Below are positions 44,201 to 56,200 of a stretch of DNA of 64,000 bases, in pieces; position 1 is the first letter of the stretch; each line of letters starts with the position of its first letter. A program made the translations under genes and the position numbers. A model generated the notes under the pieces. It was not told the origin of the DNA. It did not search any database and worked only from the letters and a program-made list of their open reading frames with translations. The stretch is from the NCBI GenBank assembly GCA_002633025.1, contig NMRB01001693.1:30578-94577 (forward strand), written 5' to 3'. The DNA is from Notospermus geniculatus (lineage: Eukaryota > Nemertea > Pilidiophora > Heteronemertea > Lineidae).

Positions 44201-47200
44201 TATATTTGTTATTTAAGGCTACAAGGGAATCACTTGCGGCCAGAAGTGCACAGTGAATGTGAATTATGGAAGAGACTGCAAAGGAGTATGCAAGTGTAAG
44301 AATAGTGCCACGTGCGACTTCAGGACCGGTGCTTGCACGTGCAAACCCGGATGGGACGGTCAGTTGTAAGTATAGGATGATAAAATATTTTTGATTCCTA
44401 GAGGGGCATCTCCATGTTAGGATCTTCTTGTGCAAGTTCTCGGCGGTGTGTTTTGTGGTGCAGTTTCCGCAGGCTAATGGGTCCCAGGGGCGGATCCACG
44501 ATTTCGGAAAAGAGGGGGCACACTGTGCTAGAAACATTGAAATCTGCGGTGAATTTCAATGATTTGTTCCAAATTTCAGAATTTCACGGTCAGTTTTACA
44601 GATTTGTTGGCCGAAATGGGGTGTCCTTGGATCCGTGCCTGGGTCCAACGTATGCCATTTCCATTTGACATTAGTCCCTTGGGTTGGAGAGTGGTGCCGG
44701 CTTTCGAGAAAAAGTGGCAATACCAGGCTCCTTTAACTTCCTATTTTTCTGTTAGCTGTAGTGTTAACTTCCTCTCGTCTGCTAACAGAAGTGTTAACTT
44801 CCTCTCGTCTGCTAACAGAAGTGTTAAAGGAGCACGGTATTGCCGCTTTTTCTCGACAGCCGGCGCCACTGCGCCACTCTCCAACCCGAGGGACTAACTA
44901 CGTTTCGGCGAATGACCCGATTTACTGCGTACATTTTGTAATGCATTTTTGTAGTTCGTCTTACTGCCGCTAGGTGACTCCCTCTACGTCGGCAGTCAAA
45001 TAACGCATTTGAGATCCAATACCGTGCTCCTTTAACTTCCTCTTGTCTGCTAACAGAAGTATTAACTTCCTCTTACAGCTGTAGCAAGCCGTGTGGGGCA
45101 GGGACCGGAGGACAGGGCTGCAGCCCGTGTAAATGCCAGAACGGTGTGTGCGACAGACTCACTGGGCTCTGTTCAGCTTGCAATGCAGGGTGGAAGGTAC
45201 GGTGTATGTAGACATCTTGGATACCGTATTCAAGATTGTTTCTGCAGTATAGACCGTTTTCAAATTGACGTAAACAACAAAGATCTGCACACTTCCGTCA
45301 AAATCTCAACCATAACCTCGGTCTGAAGCTGAAATACGTGATGCAGGCAACTCCACGACAGTGACTTCGAAGACATTGCATCAGACTCGACCATTGCTGA
45401 CTCATGGATTGCGTCACGTCAGCTGGTTTCAGATCGAGGTTGTGTTTGCGATTTCGGCAGAAGAGCGCAGATCTGCGAATTCGAGAATCCTCTATAGACG
45501 TAAACGACAAAGATCTGCACAGTTCCGCCGAAATCTCAACCATAACCTCGGTCTGAACATGAAATACGTGATGCAGGCAACCCCAGGAAAGTGACTTCGA
45601 AGACGCTGCATTAGAGTTGACCGTGGATTGCCTCATGTCACCCAGTTTCAGATCGAGGTTCTGGTTGAGATTCCGGCAGAAGTGCCCAGATCTGTGAATT
45701 CGAAAATTGTCTAACCGTAAGATATATTGAGGGACAAGTGGAGGCATGGATTGAGATCCTCGCGATGATGTGTTAGGCCAAAAAAAATAAAGTATTTGCA
45801 TCGAAAATTTTTTTCCTCACCAATTTCAAATTTTCCCACTTTGCTTACGCAGCGCCTTCTATACAATGCACAGAAATGCTTCATCACTTGAAATCATCTT
45901 TATTTTCATGAAATCTGTGCTTTAAACATGTAGAGAGATAGTTTGCTGGTGGTACTTCCCCCATCCATGAAGAAAGGGAAAAAAATTATTTGAAAATAAA
46001 AAAAAAATTCGCACGCCCGCATCAATTTTTGCTGAGTTGCTGGACAAGAAACAGACAATTTTTTTTTTGCCTGTTAGGCAGAGTTAACGTAGAGATATAC
46101 AGTATACAGACACGCGGGTGAACAAAGGTTTCATGGTCATGAACCCTTTGTTAGGCCTTTGTTCACCCGTGTGTCCGTATACCATTTACCTCTATGTAAA
46201 CCTGGCCCAAAGAGAAGAAAAGCACAAAAATTGACACACAATATATGATAAATAAAAAGGATCATCGGATGTCACGTTTGAGGAAAGGGTTAATGGCCTT
46301 GGTGAACCGGCACATTTCAATAGCTGAAATGTACTACGTAACAGGTAAACAGTAGCAGATCAATGTACAGGCAATCTAACGACCCTTGTTGATCATTCAG
46401 TGACATCAGACAGGTTTTCTTAGACTGCCACATATATGACCCAAGAGCAGGCGCAAGTTGCAAGTGATCATCATTGGTCATCAGTTTACTCAACTATTAT
46501 CACTGCTGTCCACTACTATTGTCAACCTGCAGAGATGTACATTTCAGCTATTGTGTTGTAAAGCTATTGTAATAGTGTCAGCGCTCCTACAAGCCCGGGC
46601 TACCGGGTAATTCCCTTTAGCTCAGTCGGTAGAGCGTTTGACTTTGAAGCGGGAGGTCCCGGGTTCGAAACCCAGATTGGACCCTCGGCTTTTTCAACTG
46701 CTACACTATTAACCCATTCCTCGGTTGCGACTTGCACCTACTTTCGCAAGATTGTGTCAAATATTGTTAGCTCTATAGACCATATAGGGCAAATTTGGTA
46801 GCTTCCCATTTTCTAAGCCCAGTGGTCACGTGGTTAGCGCGCTTGACTACCAAACTATGCAGTGGGTCACCGCGAGTTCAGAGTCCGGGCGGGGGCATGT
46901 ACACAAGTTGTGAAATACTGAGGGTCCATCGGACGGGACTAAAAGCTGCGGTCCCTTGCGCTTGAGTGTCTATGCCAGGGCAAGTATGGAAAAAGACCCC
47001 ACATCATCATGGAGACCATCATCATCATGGAGAATGGCCATCATCATCATGGAGAATGACAATCATCATCATGGAGAATGACCATCATCATCATGGAGAA
47101 TGACCATCATCATCATGGAGAATGATAATCATCATCATGGAGAATGACAATCATCATCATGGAGAATGACAATCATCATCATGGAGAATGACCATCATCA

Positions 47201-50200
47201 TCATGGAGAATGACAATCATCATCATGGAGAATGACAATCATCATCATGCAGAATGACAATCATCATCATGGAGAATGACAATCATCATCATGGAGAATG
47301 GACATCATCATCATGGAGAATGACAATCATCATCATGGAGAATGACAATCATCATCATGGAGAATGGCCATCATCATCATGGAGAATCATTCTCCCACGA
47401 GTGGGTTGGGGATTTAGTGCTGTAACAATGCATAAATAAGAGTACTTTTCTTTGAAGAATACGTCTTTGTAAGTCACCGCATAGCTGATTTCGTCCGTTC
47501 CGTCGGTTAGCTGCAAGATACCTATAAGGAGCTACGTGCGCGTGTCCCTTACATTGTGGAGCCATCCCGTGCTTCATGACCCGTCATTCGACGGGTACTT
47601 TGCTAGTATATATATATATGACAGTACTTAATAAAGCGCAGTATCCAACGAACCAATATCATGGTCGCTCAAAGCACTGTACAGGAGAAATAATATGGAG
47701 AAAGATAGTGATTCATCAAAGGCCTGAGTGAAGAGACAGTGTTTCAGCGTTGACAATAACAGATTTGTAATGTTTGTTATGTTTTTTTCTCCAGATGTGA
47801 TCAACCCTGTCCGACCGGAAAATACGGACCAGATTGCAAGAAGACCTGCCAATGTAAAAATGGCGGAATATGCGAGCGTTTTGCTGGGAACTGTACGTGC
47901 AAAGATCCTGGATACTATGGCAGATACTGTGAAGTCAGATGTAAGTTGTTGACCTACGACGACACCTCCCATAGGCCTTTCCAACAAAGATGCTGGTCTA
48001 ACAGTTCTCACCATATGACGTCAGAAGCTTAAAGCCCCACTGTATTGAATTTGAAAAACGCAAATCATCGCTGCGATTCTTGACGTCAGTGCACGACCCT
48101 CTTCCAGGAGGGTACCTTTATTTGAGAGGAATTTGCTGTAATAAAAAGAGATTATGGTGGATTTTAGTCAGATATTTTTTGTTTCAGATTGTGGTTCAAA
48201 GAAGGTTTACGGCCTCAGCAAACTCTGTGATAAGCCATGCAAATGTGTCTTCAAAAATACTTTGACGTAAGTTCTAAAAAACATTTTATCCCTGGATTTC
48301 TTGCACTGCATATTTGTGATCCGCTCCAGCTAAAGCAGCATGAAATCTCATTTGAAATTGTTGTTTTCTAGGCAAGATGCATGGTCCTGCCACTCCATCA
48401 CCGGAGCGTGTACCTGTCAAGCTGGTTGGAAAGGCCAGGACTGTTCTATACCATGTTCTGCTCCATTCTACGGACTGCAATGCTCGCAGACCTGCAACTG
48501 TACAAACAGCGCTTATTGCGACCCGATCCTCGGGAAATGCTACTGCCAGTTGGGCTACAGAGGAAGATAGTAAGTACCTTAATGGAGTCTCTCAATGTGA
48601 GAGATATGTCGCACCAGTAGGCTCGATATGGGTAATCAACTATAGAAAAGTACAATGTATGGACAATCCCTTTTGTATTTGGTGTCAATCGGGGACTTGT
48701 TTGTGTAGAAAAACATCTACTGCGGACCCAATCTCAATAGGAGACTTGCCTGCCTTTAGAGGCCACCTGTTAGGGGTCCTAGAACATCACGAAATTTGAC
48801 ATCACAGACGTAAGCCATGGCGTCCATGTCATTACGGATGACATCGTGGCATGCACCTTTTCTCTGTGACGTCAAATTCCGTGACGTTCTAGGTACTTAC
48901 TGGTAGTCGCCTCTAATGGCAGGAAAGTCCCCCATTGGAGATGTGCCTCTTGAAAACCTGCCAAATGACACCATACGTATATCATGCAGGTCAATGTAGG
49001 TAAATTGCAAGTTAATGTTCCCACTTGGATAGGATCATGCATATCTGTCGTCCACAATTAGTCATGGCCGTGTTGTTTCTATTCATACGAACTGGGGACA
49101 CACCACCATATACATGTACGTGTAATGTACATAAACGTGGACTTCATGCGTGTCCCCATTTGTGTAGTATAGAATCGAATGTCCCTTCTGGCACAAGATA
49201 CCATACTTTTCTCTCCTCTCTCCAGCTGTGAACATCGCTGTGGACCTGGAACATTCGGTCTCGGATGCGGTCAGAATTGCGAGTGTTACCATGGAGCGTC
49301 TTGTAACCCTGTGACTGGTGCATGCATCTGCAAAGCAGGTAAATATGCTGTTAAAGAACCAGTCTCGCCTTAAGAACTCCAAGGCCAGTGCATTGAACCC
49401 CTTGCAGCTACTATATGGCATGGCTTAACCCACGCAACCTTCTCAGTGGCAGTCGACCCTAGCAAGTGTAGTTTGGCACTGGGATGCACAGTGGCGCTAA
49501 GTGACACGAAGACGAGTCATCTCTCTCTGAAGGGGGAGATGGTGCATTAGGGAGGTTTCGCAAGCATCCGGTTAGGCCCTACGACGACGTTTATCTATTG
49601 TGTGGGTATACCCAAGCAATAGATATATACGTCGTCGTATGGCCTAACCGGGCGCTTGCAAAACCTGCCTATTGAACCCCTTGCAGCTAGTATATGGCAC
49701 GGCTTAACCCGCCGGCCATGGAGGATTTCCTTTATGGCCTGGTGGTTGGTGTGTTGACCTCAGAGCTAGAAGTTGAGCAATGTTAAGCATGATGGGTGAC
49801 CTGCATGCGTGTAATACAAAGAAATAAGGAAGCAAGACCTTTTATTCATGGGTTGCAGGAGTTTCAAAATGACGTCACAAGCCGCCATGCTGGGGGGCAC
49901 ATGCTGCAGAGGCGCAGCGAAATGAGCCGTGCATGTCCCAATGATGTTACATCAAACAGTGGCATGGCGCACTTCATGCAAGTCACGTCACACCTCTGCG
50001 CCTTGTCAAGGCCTGTGCCCTCCAGCATGGCCGCCAGGATGACGTCATCGCAAGGCCTCTATTGTTATTTACTTTTCACTTACTGTTTAGCGTATTATGA
50101 AATGTGATTATTTTTACCGTATTTTGGAACTTCTCTCCCTCCCGCAGGCTGGACTGGCATAATGTGTGAACGAACATGCAAGAAAGGGACGCACGGTGTG

Positions 50201-53200
50201 AACTGCACCAATTCTTGTGATTGTAATGAAAAGTACGGCAACGGTTGTCATCCTAAGGATGGGACGTGTCTGTGTAAGCCGGGGATGACCGGAACGAAAT
50301 GTGATAAACAATGTCAGGTAAGTCGGAATGCAGAATTTAAAACGTCCCTGTAAAAAAAGATAAGGACCGACCGTGGAGAGAAAGTCCGATAGTGCTTTCA
50401 GTGCCTATCGGCGGTTTAGTTAATGGGAAAATGCGTTATAACTAACTGCCGATAGGCGCCAGTAGCACTATCGGACTTTCTGTGCAGTCGGCCTGGATGT
50501 TGTATAAAGATGTAACACTTTTGATCAAAGAAAGTGTTTGATAAACAACATCCCATTAATTTGGGCCTATTCCTTTACATATACAACTTTTAATAAGCTT
50601 GATAGAGTTTGTAAAAAATTTATTTTTCAGAATGGAAAGTTTGGTTTGGGTTGTGACCAGAGCTGTGATTGCCTGGTGACCAACGTCTGCGTCAAGGATA
50701 CAGGAATATGTTTATGCCAAGGGAACTCTTCAGGTATGTCAGAATGATGCCATGGAAATGAAGTCTGGCGTCATTACCACTCAAGTGACATCAATCGGAC
50801 ACCCACCGTCCTCTTTTCGGACTGCAGTGTCATAACGTTGAAAGACAGTGAGGCAACGCTTGGAGGTGCATATGCCATGTTGTAGCCTTTGAGAGTCGCG
50901 ACAAACATATTTGGCACAGCAAAACCACGAAACTTTTCAGTGTCCGCCTGACGGCAGAGACATATTCGAAGTTGCATTGCATCGCTCTGCCATATTACTT
51001 AAATCTAATCAGTCGGTTTGATATTTGGTGCAGCCGCACACAGCAACGCAGCAATATTCTCGTCTCAGCCAATTCGGCCAAATACGTCTGAGCATCATTT
51101 GTCTGTGTGCGCTTAGCTTACGAGGAGCCTGGTGGTGTAGTGGTTCGGGCCTCCGACTAGCGGTCAGAGGGTCCCGGGTTCGAATCCCACTGGGCGTGAG
51201 ACTTTGGGCAAGTCTCTTTGCCTCACTGGCCTCTCTCCACCCAGGTGTATAAATGGGTACTGGTTGGAAATGCTCGATTGTAGCGCTGAATGAGCAGCTC
51301 ATCTGAGTTCTACTGAAAGGTTTCAGGATAGACCGGGGTTAACCAAACTTTAACTCTGATAATCACTCAACACAACATATTGTTTATTTCAGGCCCTGCG
51401 TGTACAAGTGCTTGCCCTCGCGGTCGTTGGGGTACAAAGTGTGAGAAACTCTGTAACTGCAATGGGTCTCCGTGCACGAAGGACATCGGGACTTGCAAGT
51501 GTGCTGAACCGGGTTTCACTGGAAAAGACTGTAAAACACGTAAGTGTTGCTTCTGTCCGGGGGAGGATGGTGTTTCTGTGGTAATGTCATGATGTCATCA
51601 AAAGTACCAAGCTCTAGCAACTGACATTGCTGCCACCCAGCAGGGATTTCATGTCAACGTAGTCCCTATCGCTGTGGGGACACTCGGCACCCTAAAATCC
51701 GTGGTTAGGGAGGTCAAGGGGCTGGGCAGTCTACAGGGTGGGCCAGAGAAAGTGTCCCTCGAACAATAGCATTTCTATTGTTTCCCTATTGTTCGAGGGA
51801 CACTTTCTCTGGCCCACCCTGTAGTCATGTGTGGAGGCGCTTTTCTGAGGGAGGTGCAAAGGTCAGCCATCTTTGGCTTGGTCATGACCATCAAGCACCA
51901 TCTCGCTCAGTGAGTGTTCAGGAACTGGCAGTAGATCATCAATCGCCAGGGTAGACGCTGCAGGACAAGAAGACTCTGGCAGGGTTGAAAAAGTGCAACA
52001 ACTGCATGCAGAGCAAGCGACAGGAGTCTCAAAGACCGTCTCTCACCCATACTCCACCTGGGTTGCATGACCTGGGCGGTTTGGGACCTCGGGTGCTCAA
52101 AAGCACGCCCAAGGAAACCAAGAGAAGAAACTGCACCTCATGTTCCTCACTTAGATGTGGTCTTTTACTTGCCCTTGCAAAGGCACAAATATCGTGTTCG
52201 ATTACTAGCGCCCGCGCCTCCCCAAGTAATGATTATTCCCGTGTCCCAGAATTCGATCCCAGGATCTGCCACTTCTCACGACTCATGGAAGTTTACGTTT
52301 TCTCTTCAGCATGCCCAACTGGATTCTTCGGCATGGGCTGTAAGCAGAAATGTACTCACTGCACGCCGTACGGTAGTCTGCCCAATAAGTGTGACGTCAA
52401 AACTGGACGATGTACCTGCAAGAATGGGTTCTTTGGTTTCTTCTGCGAGAGATGTAAGTAAAACACCGATCTGCAGCAACGCCACCATCGAGCAGTGAGA
52501 GCCTGGCTGAATGGACTAATAGACGATTCTTCCGCCGAAATCTCAACCAGGACCTCGATCTGAAACCAGGTGACGCGACGCAATCCATGATTCAGCAATG
52601 GTTGAGTCTGATGCAACGTCTTCGACGTCACTGTCGTGGGGTTGCCTGCATCACGTCATTCAGTTTCAGACTGAGGTTACAGTTGAGATTTTGGCGGAAT
52701 TGCGCAGATCTTTCTCGTTCACATCAGTTTGAGAACGGTCTATAGCTACTCATGTTTCAATGTACTTTAAAGAGCCACTGTGTGCCGGAGGTGCCTCAGT
52801 ATCCCTCCCCTGGTGGCAGCATTAGGAACCAACATGATAAGACTGGTGTCCTGTCCAACTCATACAGAGCACATAGCCAGTAGTAACACTTGGCTAGACT
52901 GATACTATGTCGACAAAAATGGCCGCCATCCTTTTCATCACTTGAGAAGTTCAACGCGCTGTTATACATGTAGCGTGACTAACCCTTCATCAAGTAAGGT
53001 ACCATGCTTTAACTTCTTATTTTTCTTCATCTGGCCAGATTTATAAACTTCACCACTGTTCTGTATTTTCAGCTTGTTCAGCTGGATTGTACGGCAAAAC
53101 TTGTACAGATAAATGCAACGTAGTCTGCCCGCAGGTTCAAAAGACGGTTTTCGTCCAGAGTCTTCAGAACTATGTGAAACAGAACTTTACCATTGCCTGT

Positions 53201-56200
53201 GATCCGAGTACCGGGAAGTGTCTGTGTCCAGCTGGTCGGCTTGGAGACAAGTGTGAGAAGGGTAGGTTTGTGGTTTGCTGTTTATGCTGTAAAGGGGTAA
53301 TAGACGATGTCACTCCAAAAGAGTGCAGCACCTGACGGGTCCAGCGTCATGACGTCCCGCACGTCATTTCATGATGTCTTGATGTGAGACGAAAAAAATC
53401 AAATTGTTTCCCGACGTCATGCTGAAACAAGTGGATTTTTTTTGAGTCACGTCATTGATGTGCGGGACGTCACGACGCTGACCCATCAGGTGCTGCACTC
53501 TTTTGGAGTGATAGAGTCTATTCCATGCGATGTGTCACGACTTAAAGCTGCACTGTATTGAATTTAGAAAGTGCTTACGTCCGCTGATTCAGTGCAGTGT
53601 AAAATGTATTATGCTCTATCTGAGTACATTAGAGCTCTGTGGTTTTTTCAACGAGGAAGAAGCTTTCCTCATGTGTTGTGAGCGTATATCCTATTTATGG
53701 ATTTTGAAACCCCCACAACCCATGAATAAAGGCGTTACATCGTTATTCAACTCGGACTTCTTAAGGCGAGAAAGTGTCTTCAAAGAAAGATAATGAACTT
53801 CACTATTTTTCAGAATGTCCAAGGAATACCTACGGCATTAAGTGCCTCCATCAATGTGACTGTGACCCGGTTGGAGCCGCTTCGTGTCGCGACAGTAACG
53901 GACTTTGTGTATGCAAGGCAGGGTACACCGGACCAAAATGTAACGAGGGTAAGTCATATTTACTTAAATATTCTAGCTAGGCCTAGTGGTTTGATGACCT
54001 GCAAAATAGCGCAGGCTGTCAGAGTGGTGCAGTGCAAACATCGGTGCCTGTCACCTCTGAGGTTGCAGGTTCGATTCCCGGTCGGACCCAGTACTCACGC
54101 GATACAGAGGGTTACTCTCTGTATCCTCTTCCCCTCCCATAGAGGTTCTACATGTGACGTCACATTTCCATGACGACACAATGGCGCCATATTGACCCTC
54201 GAAATGTCAGGCGATGTCACGACATGATAGTTTTGATGTCATCGCTGGCCATTTGACGGCCAACATGGCCGTGTCACTACTGTCAAACGAGCATTTTTGT
54301 CGTCTTTGGTAACTAAGTACATGTATGTCGTTTTCTCCATCTTCAGGATGTCCTCAAAATTATTACGGCCAAGACTGTAAGAAGAAGTGTGCATGTAATA
54401 ACGCAGGTAGCGTTCCGAAGAGATGTAAAATGGTCACCGGACTTTGTTACTGTAAGTCGGGATGGCAACGGTCGTTTGGGCAACAGTGTGATCAGAGTAA
54501 GTGTTAGCAACCAGACTTGATATTGTGAGTAAAGTTGGCAATAGTCATCAGCAGGTGCCCTGATAGCCGAGTGGTCATCACGCTCGCTTAGCAAGCAGCA
54601 GGTCCCGGGTTTGAATCAAGCCCAGGCCATATGGGATAAATCATCCCTAGCTCGTCACGTCCGTCGATGGGACAGTAAGCTGTGGTGCCCCGTACCTTGT
54701 CCATTCCCATGGGCAAGTAAAAGACTCTATCCAAGTGAGGAACATGAGTCGCTTGTGGTATCAACTGAAAAATATTTGTAGAAATGTTGTTCCCATCCAC
54801 CGTCTGAAGAATGTTTCTTCAATTTTTTTCCAATTAACTTCCAAGGTTTTTAAAAACCTTGAGAGGAAGATACCATATCTGCTGAAACCTGGGGGCAGAT
54901 GAGTTCCCCCAACTCTTTTAGTTCATTTCAGTTCTCACTATGATTTGTTTTACTTTCCAGGATGTTCGATCCAGTCGGAGACCTGGGGTCCTAACTGCAT
55001 ATGGCCGTGTCCAAAATGTCCACCGAACTCGCAGTGTAATATCGAAAATGGCAAATGTGACTGCTATCCTGGATATCATGGATTTATGTGCACGCAGAGT
55101 AAGTAGGCCCAATGCAGCCCTTTGATTTGCTTACTGACCATTCCCATAGGGCACAAGGCCAGGTCTCATTGTCCTAAGGGCTTGGGTCCACGGAACAAGG
55201 GAACATGCCACAAGGGAACAGACTATGGATACTTGGCCTTACTGGCCATTCCCATAGGGGAGAAGGCCAGGTCTCATCGTCCTAACGGCTCGGGTCCACG
55301 GAACATTACAAGGGAACATGCCAGAAGGGAACAGCCTATGGATACTCGGCCTTACTCATTACTGGCCGTTCCCATAGGGGAGAAGGCCAGGTCTCATTGT
55401 CCTAACGGCTCGGGTCCACCGAACATTACAAGGGAACATGCCAGAAGGGAACAGCCTATGGATACTCGGCCTTACTGGCCGTTCCCATAGGGCACAAGGG
55501 CATCGGCTCCACGGAACAAGGGAACATGCCACAAGGGAACAGACTATGGATATTCCACCTTAGGCCACCTATCGGCAGGCTGTTGCTTTGTGACGTGTTC
55601 TGTGCTCCGTCTTCGCTCAGGACGCATCACGAGACAACGAACCATTGCTTAGCACAATGGCCGTTCCCAGGGAGCATATGCAGGACACGTGTGCAGGACA
55701 CATGTGACGTACCATACTGACCACGAACACAGAGAATGAACATCAGTCATAATTTTCAACCTTTTATGATTCTCTGATTTTCAGAGTGCTCCTATCCGTA
55801 TTTTGGACTCAACTGTGCCAAGCAGTGCGATGTAAAATGCCCGCAACAAATGTGTGACTATAAAGGTGGATGTAAGTAAAATAATTCACGTTTTAATTAA
55901 TCTTGACCTTCCTGACCCCGTCGTAACTTTGCTTGTTTCTAAACTAGTCTCCATTTGTGGAAAGCCGTCAATCCATCACGGGATTCTTTCAACCGGTTGA
56001 GACGAGAGCTCGTGCAGTGGCTCATGATGATGTCACTTTTGACCGGTGGTCCAACATGCTGACGTCGACGACAAAGTGTCCCATGTGTAGGTCAAGTCAT
56101 GGTTGAAGTCACACACTCCCTCCAATTGTGGTGACGAGGAAGGGCACCTCATGGGTCGACGACGTCATTTGCCATCTATAGATCGTTGCAGTTGATTGGG

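Noticed and set aside
46617-46690. Possible functional tRNA
   Set aside because: A- and B-box-like sequences are present, but acceptor and anticodon stems do not pair.
47001-47390. Repeat-protein reading of the 22-bp array
   Set aside because: The unit is not a multiple of three and it lies within an intron.
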